From Cellulophaga sp. HaHa_2_95 (GTDB lineage: Bacteria; Bacteroidota; Bacteroidia; Flavobacteriales; Flavobacteriaceae), in the NCBI RefSeq assembly GCF_019278565.1, contig NZ_CP058988.1:3348001-3412000 (forward strand): a DNA stretch of 64,000 bases, written 5' to 3'. Below the pieces are notes generated by a model. The model was not told the DNA's origin, did no database searches, and saw only the letters and a program-made list of their open reading frames with translations. This document shows positions 9,618 to 19,160 of the stretch, piece after piece. Both the position numbers and the translations under genes were made by a program. Every line of letters starts with the position of its first letter. The stretch's first letter is position 1.

Positions 9618-10922
9618 TTAATTAAGCATCATATTGATTACTAGTTTCTTTTTTCCAGAATTTAAGGCTGGAATAATATCTACATATTCAATATTCACTT
9701 TAGACGCTTCTCCAAAATAAGTCTCATATTCTTCAATAACCTTACGCTCATCTTTAAACGAATCTTGATGTAATAATTTTATTTTTATAGTATACGTTGT
9801 TTTAGATTCTTGAATAAATTGAAATTGATCTATATTGTCATATTGTAAAATTTTATGGACGATATGCGAAGACAATAATTCTCCGTTAGTGGCCATAAAC
9901 ATATCCATTATACGCCCATCAATTTTAGAAAAAACGAGATCTTCTTCTATACATTGCATGACACCTACATCTCCAGTATCATAACGGATCATTGGCATCG
10001 CATAATTATACAGATCTGTAATCACTATTCGCCCTAATTCTCCTAAAGGAACGGCATCATCAGAATCAAAAGCTAAAACTTCAACATGATAGCTAGCCCA
10101 ATTAATTTTAAAGTATTTATGAGTTGTATTAAGTTCTTGTTGCCCTAAAATACCATTCTCACTATTCGAGTATCGTGAAATTGCTTGAACTCCAAAGTAA
10201 TGAAATAACTTATCACTGACATATTCATTTAAAGATTCTGCAATACAGATAATAGAACTACATTTATTTAAAATAGGCTTGCTGTTCGTTTTATCTAAGT
10301 AATTACACAAATTTTGAAAAGCAGAAGAGTACCCTAATAACCCAATAGAAGCATGTGTATGCTTTAATTCTTCTACAGCTTTCTTATTTCTGGAATCGTC
10401 CATTTCATCTACAGAATACATAGCAATGTTCTGCATCCATGCCAACCATTTATTCTTTTTATATTGCTTGTCCCACAATCTAAAATAAAATAAACGCTCT
10501 CCTAACTTATACCCAGCTTTTTCTCCAAAGTAAATAGTGTCTGCGGTATTTCTATGGCGTTTGTTATGATCTTGCTCTACGAAAAAAGGTTGTCCCGTAG
10601 AACCACTAGTAGCCACTGTGTGTAATTTTGCTGTTGCAAATTTATCACTCTTAAAATGATGGCCTCCATTTCTAAGGGCCAATTTATTAACCACAGGAAA
10701 AGATGCTAAAGAAAGTGTTTCTCCTGCATATGATTTGTAAAAAGAAACCGTATTTGTAGCGTGCTGTAGTAGATCTGCTATTTTTGTTGCATTATTATTT
10801 ACAAGCGCTTCTCTAGAAGTCTTTTCATGCAATGCCTTTATTTCTTTATAATGAAATGCCACCTGCCCTCCTTTGGCAAAGTCTAACAACCAAAATAAAT
10901 TTCTACGTAAGTTTCCTAACAT
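9618..10922 (-). CDS. PaaK/CapK-like adenylate-forming enzyme
   Basis: A 434-residue member of the phenylacetate-CoA ligase/CapK branch of the ANL superfamily. The Ser/Thr/Gly-rich nucleotide loop ATSGSTGQPF lies near residue 105, and RYDTGDVGVMQ, then KIDGRIMDMF mark the adenylation and hinge regions. CapK-type members are common in capsule and O-antigen loci and have no firm role there; activating an acyl or amino acid for attachment to the glycan is plausible. With the adjacent acyltransferase it forms a two-gene minus-strand unit. True phenylacetate catabolism is unlikely, since no paa genes are nearby. Confidence 0.8.
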   Translation of the reverse strand: MLGNLRRNLFWLLDFAKGGQVAFHYKEIKALHEKTSREALVNNNATKIADLLQHATNTVSFYKSYAGETLSLASFPVVNKLALRNGGHHFKSDKFATAKLHTVATSGSTGQPFFVEQDHNKRHRNTADTIYFGEKAGYKLGERLFYFRLWDKQYKKNKWLAWMQNIAMYSVDEMDDSRNKKAVEELKHTHASIGLLGYSSAFQNLCNYLDKTNSKPILNKCSSIICIAESLNEYVSDKLFHYFGVQAISRYSNSENGILGQQELNTTHKYFKINWASYHVEVLAFDSDDAVPLGELGRIVITDLYNYAMPMIRYDTGDVGVMQCIEEDLVFSKIDGRIMDMFMATNGELLSSHIVHKILQYDNIDQFQFIQESKTTYTIKIKLLHQDSFKDERKVIEEYETYFGEASKVNIEYVDIIPALNSGKKKLVINMMLN

Positions 10923-10965
10923 ATCTTAGATCAAGTATTCTATAAAATTTAACGGGGGAACTATG

Positions 10966-11316
10966 CTACTTAGTACTAATATAAATAATTTTATTTGCTA
11001 AACTATCAATACTAAATGTCACTCTTTCATTATTTGTCTTTGGCAACACCAAGTACCGTGCATAATTAACTTCATTATAAATACCGTAGAATAACGGATC
11101 TTGCTTTAATGAGTTATAATTTATGGCGGAATAATTTATCGTATCATAAGCCTTTAAAGTGCCAATATTCTTAGAAAAAACAGAAATGTTTGTAAAATGA
11201 AGCGCCGTATTGTTAACAATTCGATACTTTATTTTCAAGATTTCAGTAGATGGTTTTAAGAAAACACAAGAACTCAAAACCAATAACGAACAGAAGCAAA
11301 ATACAATGTATTTCAT
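10966..11316 (-). CDS. Small lipoprotein of unknown function
   Basis: A 116-residue protein with a lipoprotein signal (LVLSSC, Cys17). The mature part looks beta-rich (ILKIKYRIVNNTALHFTNISV) and ends SLANKIIYISTK. I do not recognise a family. It lies 43 bases upstream of the PaaK-like gene on the same strand, so they may be co-transcribed, but nothing in the sequence ties their functions together. Confidence 0.6.
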   Translation of the reverse strand: MKYIVFCFCSLLVLSSCVFLKPSTEILKIKYRIVNNTALHFTNISVFSKNIGTLKAYDTINYSAINYNSLKQDPLFYGIYNEVNYARYLVLPKTNNERVTFSIDSLANKIIYISTK

Positions 11317-11521
11317 CTTTTTCTAATTAATTTTAAAAGTAGGTTAAAATGTATTTTATTTTATAACAAAAGGATGAAATACCAAAAAACTCTATGAAGT
11401 ACTCTATAGATAAAATAAAACCAGCAGTGTAACCTCATAGAAAAAAAATAATTTAAATTTACCTCACGTATTACTATCTCTTACAGCCTTTTTACGTGGT
11501 TCTAGAGTTTAAAATGTTTTA

Positions 11522-13762
11522 ATGAAACCTATCCCCTTTTTCATATTACTTCTACTAACTCAATGCGCATTTTCACAATTGAAAATTACGGGAACCGTAT
11601 TAGAACGCACAGAAAAAGGAGATCCGGATACCCTAGCCGATGTGCATATTTCTTGGCTAAATTCAACTTCCGGCACCGTCACCGATAGTAGTGGTAATTT
11701 TTCTTTAACCTATAGCACAGACCATAAAAAAATTGTATTAAGTTATGTCGGATACGTTTCTGATACCATTACTGTAAACAGACCTAACTTAGGAAAACTA
11801 TACCTGCGACCTAATATTGCTTTGGAGGAGGTTGTGGTGAGAAAAAAAGTTAACTCCATTCAGAAATCTTTATTCAATCCACAAAATACCGTAAATGTAG
11901 ATAGTAGGGAAATGTTGAAAGCAGCTTGCTGCAACCTCTCTGAGAGTTTTGAAACCAACCCTTCTGTAGACGTAAGCATTTCTGATGGTATAAGTGGCGC
12001 TAAACAAATTCAAATGTTAGGGATGAACAGTCCGTATTTATTGTTTACCCAAGAAAATATGCCATTTATTAGAGGTGCCTCTCAGATCTATGGTTTGTCT
12101 TTTATACCTGGATCTTGGATTGAAAGTATTCAGATCACTAAAGGTGCAGGAGCCGTTTTAAATGGTTTTGAAAGTATTTCTGGACAGATAAATACAGAAC
12201 TTGTAAAACCGCTCACGGACCAAAAGTTCTTCTTTAATACCTACGCCAACAACAATGAACGCTTTGAACTAAATACACGCTATAATACGGTTCTTAATGA
12301 CAAATTAGCCACAGGCATTTATCTTCATGCAAATTCGCGCTCTGGAAAAATAGATAGGAATGATGATAATTTTTTAGACACCCCTATCTCCAAACAGCTC
12401 AATCTAATGAACCGGTGGCAGTATGTAGATTTAGAAAAAGGATGGGTGAGTTATCTTAACCTACAATATTTAACCGATAATAAACAAACTGGAGAGACCA
12501 GTTACGATCCAGATATTCATGCTTTCTCTAACCAATTTTGGGGTAGTGAAATTGAAACCCATAGGTTTGATGTCTCTGCTAAGATTGGGTATGTCTTCCC
12601 CGAATTACAATACCAAAGCTTTGGCTATCAAACAGCATATAGTGATCATAGACAAAATTCGTATTATGGAAACAAGAGATACGATATTAACCATACCTCT
12701 TTTTATAGCAATCTTTTATTCAACAGTATTATAGGTAGCACCCAACATAAATTTAAAACAGGGCTTAGTTTTAATTATGACCAATATGATGAACTCGTAA
12801 ATTCTGATGTTATTTCTAGAATTGATAATGGCGTAGGCTCCTTCTTTGAATATACCTATGATAGTCTAGAAAGATTAAGTTTGGTTGCTGGTATACGGGC
12901 AGATCATTCTAATAGGCTAGGTGCTTTTATCACTCCAAGACTCCATGTACGCTATTCCCTCTGGGATAAAGCTAGCCTAAGATTTAATTTAGGCCGTGGT
13001 AAAAGAGCGGCGAATATCTACGCTGAAAACCAACAGCTCTTTGCTTCCAATAGAAACATTACTCGTATAAATTCCTTGGGAAAAATCTATGGTTTAGATC
13101 CTGAAATAGCTTGGAATTCAGGCATAAATTTCAGCCAAAAGGGCTATTTATTTAACCGCCTTTTTGATATCTCTATAGATTATTACCATGTAAATTTTGA
13201 AAACCAAGTAGTGATAGATTGGGAAACACCACAAGAAATTTCATTTTACAATCTTAATGGAAAAAGCACCTCTAATAGCTTTCAATTTGATTTAAATTAT
13301 GAAATTATACAAAATTTAGATTTAAGAGCCACTTATAAACATTACGATGTAGAGATTTCCTACACCAAAGGGCTTTCGGAAAAACCTTTACAACCTAGAA
13401 ATAGAGTTTTTATAAATTTAAATTATGAAACTCAAAAAAAATATGAAGGGAGACAATGGGTGTTAGATTTCACCTCTAATTGGCTAGGAGAACAACGTTT
13501 ACCTGATACAAGTACAAATCCTACAATATATCAATTAGACGCCTATGCTGCACCATATACCATTTTAAACACGCAGATTACAAGAATTTTCAACACTAGC
13601 TTTGAAATGTATATAGGTGGGGAAAACATCGGGAATACTGTTCAAAAACAACCTATTATTGCAGCAACTGACCCGTTTGGCCCCTATTTTGATAGTACTA
13701 TTACTTATGCTCCAACATTAGGAGGAATTTACTATATAGGATTACGTTATAAAATAAAATAG
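11522..13762 (+). CDS. TonB-dependent outer-membrane receptor, probably for copper
   Basis: A 746-residue receptor with a signal peptide (QCAFSQ), a carboxypeptidase-D regulatory-like domain at about 20-105 (ITGTVLER, VTDSSGNFSL), then a plug and a 22-strand-type barrel. The plug begins with the unusual KAACCNLSESFETNPS, whose Cys-Cys pair I associate with receptors next to heavy-metal proteins. KGAGAVLNGFESISGQIN is the usual plug motif. The HMA protein gene follows after 4 bases, and a tyrosinase gene converges on the pair. Copper as substrate is inferred from these neighbours; another metal is possible. Confidence 0.85.
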   Translation: MKPIPFFILLLLTQCAFSQLKITGTVLERTEKGDPDTLADVHISWLNSTSGTVTDSSGNFSLTYSTDHKKIVLSYVGYVSDTITVNRPNLGKLYLRPNIALEEVVVRKKVNSIQKSLFNPQNTVNVDSREMLKAACCNLSESFETNPSVDVSISDGISGAKQIQMLGMNSPYLLFTQENMPFIRGASQIYGLSFIPGSWIESIQITKGAGAVLNGFESISGQINTELVKPLTDQKFFFNTYANNNERFELNTRYNTVLNDKLATGIYLHANSRSGKIDRNDDNFLDTPISKQLNLMNRWQYVDLEKGWVSYLNLQYLTDNKQTGETSYDPDIHAFSNQFWGSEIETHRFDVSAKIGYVFPELQYQSFGYQTAYSDHRQNSYYGNKRYDINHTSFYSNLLFNSIIGSTQHKFKTGLSFNYDQYDELVNSDVISRIDNGVGSFFEYTYDSLERLSLVAGIRADHSNRLGAFITPRLHVRYSLWDKASLRFNLGRGKRAANIYAENQQLFASNRNITRINSLGKIYGLDPEIAWNSGINFSQKGYLFNRLFDISIDYYHVNFENQVVIDWETPQEISFYNLNGKSTSNSFQFDLNYEIIQNLDLRATYKHYDVEISYTKGLSEKPLQPRNRVFINLNYETQKKYEGRQWVLDFTSNWLGEQRLPDTSTNPTIYQLDAYAAPYTILNTQITRIFNTSFEMYIGGENIGNTVQKQPIIAATDPFGPYFDSTITYAPTLGGIYYIGLRYKIK

Positions 13763-13766
13763 CATT

Positions 13767-14129
13767 ATGATAAAATTAAAAGTACTCACAATTTTTTGTA
13801 CAATCTTAGTTACATTTTCCATGTTTTCTCAAGATAAAAACAAAAATGCATCCTTTAAAGTTCAAGGTAATTGTAGCATGTGCGAATCACGTATAGAGAA
13901 AGCCGCTATAAAAACAAAAGGCGTAAAATTTGCCAGCTGGAATTCCAATACGAAAACTTTTGAAATGATTTTCAATGAAAATATGTGCACTATAGCAGAT
14001 GTAAAGAAAGCCATTGTAAAAGCAGGTCATGATGTAGATAGTCTGAGTGCTGACATCAAAGTATACGAAAAGCTACCGCCTTGCTGTCAATACAGAGATC
14101 CTAAATCTATGGAAATGGATCATCATTAA
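13767..14129 (+). CDS. Secreted heavy-metal-associated (HMA) domain protein
   Basis: A 120-residue protein with a signal peptide ending near SMFSQ and one HMA fold at about 28-95. The metal site is CSMC (Cys36, Cys39) in NCSMCESRIEKAA. The C-terminus adds PPCCQYRDP and then MEMDHH, a second cluster of Cys, Met and His that could also bind metal. Signal peptide and tandem position after the TonB receptor suggest a periplasmic metal carrier that receives what the receptor imports. Its stop is one base from the convergent tyrosinase stop. Confidence 0.85.
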   Translation: MIKLKVLTIFCTILVTFSMFSQDKNKNASFKVQGNCSMCESRIEKAAIKTKGVKFASWNSNTKTFEMIFNENMCTIADVKKAIVKAGHDVDSLSADIKVYEKLPPCCQYRDPKSMEMDHH

Positions 14130-14130
14130 T

Positions 14131-15486
14131 CTATAATTTCACAACTCTTTTAGCGATTACGATGTTTCCTTCGTTGTCAACGATACGAATTACATAAAAA
14201 CCAGATGCTAAGCCATACAAATCTTTAATGATGACTTTATCCGTGTTTTGAAAAGACTCATCACGAATTAACATTCCCATCATGTTAAAGACTTCTACCT
14301 TGCAATCTATCTTCTTATTTAAATTGATATTAATAGTTTCTGTAAATGGATTAGGGTAGGTAGAAATTATAATAGGCGTATCATCTTTATCATCTTCTTC
14401 CCAAACGATCACCTGTAAATTAGATACCACGTCATAAGGCTTATACGCTCTATTGGTACTTTTCTTACCTGTGTTCCCATTTTGCGCATCAATCGCAGCA
14501 GTAAAATTAGCACCACTATGTGCTTCAAAGCCTGGCTTTAATACAATTTCATTTACCGATTCTATTACGCAATTGGTGCCTGTGGGCACTATGAAGTTGT
14601 CTCCCGCCTCTACCGTAAATTGATAATAAAAAGATTCTAAAGGTCTGTAAGTATTGCTTACAATGTAATTGTCTAAAGAAGCTAAGCCGTTAGTTGCATA
14701 AAAAACTCCCAATGCTCTAGTATCAATAATATCATTAGGGTTTACCACGGGCAGTGTTTCTCCATTAAAACTATAGGTACCATCAAAACGAATCATATCT
14801 GTTCTAATAAATGCTGAATTTTGATGCATCTCTTCCCAATTATGCCACACATAATCTACGTAGGTATGGTGAAGAAAAAACACAGGATCTCTTGGCGATA
14901 ATGGAGTTGGCATCGCCCCGCCTGTCCAAACATGAGAACCTCTATGTACAGGTCTTCTTTCTAATTCATTACTAAACTCAAAAAAATCTGACAATGCATA
15001 TACTGTTGCAAGATTTGCTGGTGTAGGCATAGGACCATTACCTCCTAAATTTCTATTCAAACTCCAATTGGTATTAAAACTTCCCATAAACTCATCATCC
15101 CATAAGACGGAAGTCGTTTCTTGATCTGTTGGAGATTCCCAATAAGGAATACTTAATTTTGGATTGTAATCTTGCACATAGCGCTCCAATTCAAAAACTG
15201 CTCTTCTATGCCACGCTAAAAAAATCTCTTTTTCAGATTCATCAGGTAAATTAAAATGCAAATCTAACCTTGATGTATCCGTTGTATTATCAAAATTAAA
15301 AAAGTTCATGTGAAAGGTCGCAATATCATCAAAGAAATTGTTTCCCGATCGTATATCATAGAAAGAATCAATTAATTCTGATTTTTCATAATCGGTCATT
15401 TCTAAATAATTTTTTCTAATACTTTGAGCGTTACTAACGTTCAGTATCAAAAGAAATATACAAATGGACAAGAGTACTTTTTTCAT
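14131..15486 (-). CDS. Secreted tyrosinase with T9SS C-terminal sorting domain
   Basis: A type-3 copper enzyme expected to oxidise phenols to quinones. After a signal peptide (NVSNAQ), CuA ligands fit His59 (TFHMNFF), His77 (LDLHFN) and His93 (AWHRRAVFELE). CuB ligands fit His181 and His185 (HRGSHVW) and the HH at 206-207 (DPVFFLHH), followed by VDYVW. A middle module (VNEIVLKPGFEAHSGANF) resembles the 3-coathanger-stack repeat of secreted Bacteroidota proteins. The last 80 residues (STYPNPFTETI to the terminal KRVVKL) form a type A sorting domain, so the protein is probably exported or surface-attached. It lies 34 bases after the Fn3 protein gene, probably in one operon. Confidence 0.9.
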   Translation of the reverse strand: MKKVLLSICIFLLILNVSNAQSIRKNYLEMTDYEKSELIDSFYDIRSGNNFFDDIATFHMNFFNFDNTTDTSRLDLHFNLPDESEKEIFLAWHRRAVFELERYVQDYNPKLSIPYWESPTDQETTSVLWDDEFMGSFNTNWSLNRNLGGNGPMPTPANLATVYALSDFFEFSNELERRPVHRGSHVWTGGAMPTPLSPRDPVFFLHHTYVDYVWHNWEEMHQNSAFIRTDMIRFDGTYSFNGETLPVVNPNDIIDTRALGVFYATNGLASLDNYIVSNTYRPLESFYYQFTVEAGDNFIVPTGTNCVIESVNEIVLKPGFEAHSGANFTAAIDAQNGNTGKKSTNRAYKPYDVVSNLQVIVWEEDDKDDTPIIISTYPNPFTETININLNKKIDCKVEVFNMMGMLIRDESFQNTDKVIIKDLYGLASGFYVIRIVDNEGNIVIAKRVVKL

Positions 15487-15520
15487 GCTGGTTATGCTAT
15501 AATATTATGCTCAATAATTC

Positions 15521-17869
15521 TTACTTGTTAGATAATGCTTTTTGAATCGCCGCTACTTGTTGTTCTAACAATTTAATTTTCTTTTCTTGGGTTATGGTAT
15601 ACAAAGTTAACTCTTCTATTTTCCTCAAGAGCTTGGCATTCATTTCACCCAATTGAATTCCGTTTTCTTCTACCTCAGACGCACTTGGCATGTGAATTAG
15701 ATACCCATTTTCATTAATATGGTTTTCAACTTGCTCTAAAGAAGGCAAGTTATAGGCTTTATCAAAAACATAATCTGGCCAGTTTACCTGTAAGGCTACT
15801 TTTACTTCCTCTGCTACTACATTACCAGCCACAGCTAATCTATATCCTTGCGTATCTGTAGTACCGATCCCTACATTCTGTGCTGCATACAAATCTCTAG
15901 CAGTCCAATCTACCGTTGTTAAATTTGAATTTAAGGAGGTATAGTTTATTTCTGGTTGCACCGCGGCCAAGGTTACAACCGCTAGTTCTGAGCTCTGCAA
16001 AGATGCATTATTAGCAACATCTAAGGCTGCAATAGTAAATACATAGTTGGTTTCAGAAGCAAGTCCGCTTACGACATAACTGGTGGCTCCCCCTGTTAAA
16101 CCTATAGCGCTACCATCTTGAAAAATTTGGTAGTCTACAACCCCTACATTATCCATAGCGGCATCCCAAGAAAGTTCCGTACTTGTTTCTGTAGTATTAG
16201 TTGCTAATAACCCCTCAGGAACCGTTGGTACTTCTGTATCGGATACGGCCAGTGTAAGTACTGAAATACTTTCACTAACTGCGGAACTATTTGCAGCTCC
16301 ATCTAGGGCCGTTATCGTAAAATTATAAGTTGTTTCAGGAGTTAATCCATTTACGGCAAATACGACACTACCACTAGAAAGGCCAATTGCCACTCCATCT
16401 TGAAAAATTTCATAATCTACAACCTCTGTATTATCAGTAGCTGCAGTCCAACTTAAATTAACGCTCGTTGTAGTTATATTATCGGCTACTAAATTGGTTG
16501 GGATTGTAGGAGCTTCTGTATCAGGAATAGCTAAAGTGTTTACAGATACACTAGTACTTTGTCCTGAGGTATTCGACGCTGCATCTAAAGCAGTAACCGT
16601 AAAATTGTAAGCAGTTTCAGGTGTTAGTCCATCCACAAAGAATGTAGTGGTACCACCAGATAATCCTAGAGAGACCCCTTCTTGAAAAACTTCATAATCT
16701 GTAACGGCCACATTATCTGTGGCTGCTGTCCAATTTAGAGTAATACTAGTTGTTGTTATACTACTGGCAATTAATGCCGTAGGAACTGTAGGTGCTTCTG
16801 TATCAGGCAATGTTAAAGTCGTAACTAAAAGGTTATTGCTCTGTGCAGAAGAATTTGCCGCTGCATCTATCGCTGCTATCGTAAAATTATAGGTTGTTTC
16901 AGGTGCTAACCCACTTACTGCATAAGTCGTAGCTCCTCCCGTAAAACCTATAGATACACCTTCTTGAAAAACTTCATAATCTGTAACTGCCACATTATCT
17001 GTGGCTGCTGTCCAATTTAAACTTATACCTGTTGTTGTGATATTATCGGCAACGATCCCTGTTGGCATGCTTGGTATTTCCGTATCTGAAAGCGTTAATG
17101 TGGTTACCTCCACACTACTACTCTGCACTGATACGTTGTTAGAATTATCTATGGCGCTAATGGTATATGTATAGGTTGTTTCCGGATTAAGATTAGTTAC
17201 AACAAAAGAAGTAGCACCTCCCGTAAGCCCGACGGAGATCCCATCTTGAAAAACTTCATAGTTTGATACCCCTATATTATCCGTGGCGGCAGTCCAGGAA
17301 AGATTGGTTGTTGTCTCTGTCGTTGCGGTGGCTACTAGATTAGAAGGACTTGTAGGTGCTTGATTATCTAATGCGGTAATGGATACATTATCTATATAAA
17401 TAGTGTTTCCTGCCACAAGTCTAAACGGATAATTACTGGTATAAATTCGAATCCTAGGATTGGTACTTGTAGCGGTAACATTAAACACATACTCTGTCCA
17501 TGTGGTACTGGTGATTGGCGTTACATTAAAGCCAGACATGCCCGACCAAACTGCAAAGGCTGGCGAAACAGTTGGACTAGTAAGTGTGCCTATTTTTGCC
17601 CAAATTCGGATCACATATTGTTGGCCTACTACCGCATTAAAATTATAATCTAAGGTTCTACCATCGGTGGCTGTAGATACAGCACGAATAGAATAAATAC
17701 CATTTTGAACATCTGAAGTTTCAGAAAACAAATCTGCAAGACCACTCCAACCCATAGTGCCATTACTCTCATTTAACGGAGACACAGCATTACTATCATC
17801 GTGTAAGTTTTGTGCAATGGAGGTGCTAGTGGCGAGAATAAAAATTATGAGCGAGTAGAAATATTTCAT
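15521..17869 (-). CDS. Secreted protein with N-terminal CBM-like domain, five fibronectin-III repeats and a coiled-coil tail
   Basis: The frame is open from 17914, but the ATG at 17869 starts a clean signal peptide (MKYFYSLIIFILATSTSIAQ), so I prefer it (782 residues). The first 150 mature residues look like a carbohydrate-binding jelly-roll domain (FNAVVGQQYVIRIWAKIG). Five Fn3 modules follow, each 94 residues with the marker WTAATDN...YEVFQ. The C-terminus carries NVGIGTTDTQGYRLAVAGN, typical of flavobacterial tail-like surface proteins, and a heptad-rich end (LYTITQEKKIKLLEQQ). No catalytic domain is visible. It probably acts in adhesion or glycan binding, and its gene precedes the tyrosinase gene. 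Confidence 0.8.
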   Translation of the reverse strand: MKYFYSLIIFILATSTSIAQNLHDDSNAVSPLNESNGTMGWSGLADLFSETSDVQNGIYSIRAVSTATDGRTLDYNFNAVVGQQYVIRIWAKIGTLTSPTVSPAFAVWSGMSGFNVTPITSTTWTEYVFNVTATSTNPRIRIYTSNYPFRLVAGNTIYIDNVSITALDNQAPTSPSNLVATATTETTTNLSWTAATDNIGVSNYEVFQDGISVGLTGGATSFVVTNLNPETTYTYTISAIDNSNNVSVQSSSVEVTTLTLSDTEIPSMPTGIVADNITTTGISLNWTAATDNVAVTDYEVFQEGVSIGFTGGATTYAVSGLAPETTYNFTIAAIDAAANSSAQSNNLLVTTLTLPDTEAPTVPTALIASSITTTSITLNWTAATDNVAVTDYEVFQEGVSLGLSGGTTTFFVDGLTPETAYNFTVTALDAASNTSGQSTSVSVNTLAIPDTEAPTIPTNLVADNITTTSVNLSWTAATDNTEVVDYEIFQDGVAIGLSSGSVVFAVNGLTPETTYNFTITALDGAANSSAVSESISVLTLAVSDTEVPTVPEGLLATNTTETSTELSWDAAMDNVGVVDYQIFQDGSAIGLTGGATSYVVSGLASETNYVFTIAALDVANNASLQSSELAVVTLAAVQPEINYTSLNSNLTTVDWTARDLYAAQNVGIGTTDTQGYRLAVAGNVVAEEVKVALQVNWPDYVFDKAYNLPSLEQVENHINENGYLIHMPSASEVEENGIQLGEMNAKLLRKIEELTLYTITQEKKIKLLEQQVAAIQKALSNK
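15950..17357 (-). repeat. Five tandem fibronectin-III coding repeats, 282-base period
   Basis: The Fn3-coding stretch repeats with an exact 282-base period, seen at the inter-domain linker word CTTCTGTATC (or a variant) at 16231, 16513, 16795 and 17077. The units beginning near 16513 and 16795 are the most alike: about 60 bases around 16680-16740 and 16962-17022 differ at only a couple of positions. That points to recent duplication or gene conversion and makes the array prone to copy-number change. Confidence 0.8.
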
Positions 17870-18031
17870 GACAGTTGGTTTAGTGGCTAGTATAAAAACA
17901 AAAAATACATACAAAACAAACCAAAAAAGCGATCACCCTAAAGTATTCTCTTCTAAAAGCTAAAAACATCTGTGAAATACACAAAACATTAAAAGTAATG
18001 TAATACTAAAATAAAAAGTAAACTTAACTAT

Positions 18032-19105
18032 TTATCTAGGAAGTCTGTATGCCGGAAAAAAAGAAGTATTAATAGATGTATGCTCTTGGGTCAACTGACT
18101 ATAAACTAATGAATTAATAATTTTTCTACCTGTATAAAATATAGGATCTTCATCTTTAGGAAAAAATGATTTTTTACTTTTATACAAACCATCTCCATCA
18201 ACTCTTCCTCCCCCAAGAACGTAATATTTAAATTTTAATTCAGAAGCTAACTTAATGATATTTACTCTAAGAAAATCATTTGGCCTTAAATGGAAGTAAT
18301 CTCCCCTAGTTCCTCCTAAAAAAGCATACATGGTATCTTTCCAAAAAATTATCAATTCAGTGCTTATTACCACACCATCTTTTTCGGTAAAAACAATCGA
18401 GAAGTTTTGTGCATTACTGAAAATCAAATTTTGAAAATATTCTAGAGAGAAAAAATAAATTTCACTTGCGTTATTTCTCTTCATTGTATCAATGTACACG
18501 GAATGGAACTCACTAATATCATTTAGAGAGATATTAGACCCGATTTTAGCAACAAACGCTAAATTATTTTTTTCAGCGGTCCTAAAATTATTTCTAACTT
18601 TAGGAACAAAATTCTGCCATTGTTTTTCTTGATCTTCTAAAATAAGACCTCGCACATTTGTTAAAGTTTGTTCTAAATTTCCGGTATAGTTTTCGCTATT
18701 CTGCCTTAAACTAAAACGCACAAACTCTGACACAATATTGTTTTGGGAATACCAAGCATCAACCTTTTTCCAAAAATATCCTAAATAATTTTTAAATTCT
18801 TCATTAAAGAGAGGCCCTCCATAACCATAAGGAGTTACAACATCATAAAATGTATTACTAAATTCTATATTTGAATCTATTTGCCTTATAAAAAAAGGCA
18901 TTATAATGATTGGCACCCCTTCTTTTTTCAATATAAAATAACTTAACCTTTCCAAATTATTTTCGTAATAGGCCATATATTCATAATTATAATATATGTT
19001 GTTACTCCAAAATGAATTTAAAAGAGCCTTATATTCTTCTATACTTTTTTTTGAATTTAATTCAACAACCTTTAAAGCCAATAAAGGACTAGATAAAATT
19101 TTCAA
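18032..19105 (-). CDS. FemAB/GNAT-like acyltransferase family protein
   Basis: A 357-residue protein resembling FemAB-type and BioF2-like (Acetyltransf_6) transferases: FVRFSLRQNSENY in the first half, then KVRNNFRTAEKNN, and YYVLGGGRVDGDGLYKSKKSFFP near the end. The ends of such proteins often bind an acyl- or aminoacyl-CoA or -tRNA. It is the third gene of a minus-strand set after MBOAT and SGNH-like genes, so transfer onto a surface glycan is likely. The start is a TTG at 19105; an in-frame stop lies about 15 bases upstream and no ATG is nearby, so the TTG is the best choice. Confidence 0.65.
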   Translation of the reverse strand: MKILSSPLLALKVVELNSKKSIEEYKALLNSFWSNNIYYNYEYMAYYENNLERLSYFILKKEGVPIIIMPFFIRQIDSNIEFSNTFYDVVTPYGYGGPLFNEEFKNYLGYFWKKVDAWYSQNNIVSEFVRFSLRQNSENYTGNLEQTLTNVRGLILEDQEKQWQNFVPKVRNNFRTAEKNNLAFVAKIGSNISLNDISEFHSVYIDTMKRNNASEIYFFSLEYFQNLIFSNAQNFSIVFTEKDGVVISTELIIFWKDTMYAFLGGTRGDYFHLRPNDFLRVNIIKLASELKFKYYVLGGGRVDGDGLYKSKKSFFPKDEDPIFYTGRKIINSLVYSQLTQEHTSINTSFFPAYRLPR

Positions 19106-19160
19106 TACCTTATAATTTTATAGGAAACTCTGGTTAGTAATTATTTGAGACAATTATAAA

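Noticed and set aside
9618..10922. Phenylacetate degradation gene
   Set aside because: Only the adenylate-forming enzyme is present, beside glycan genes; no other paa gene is near.
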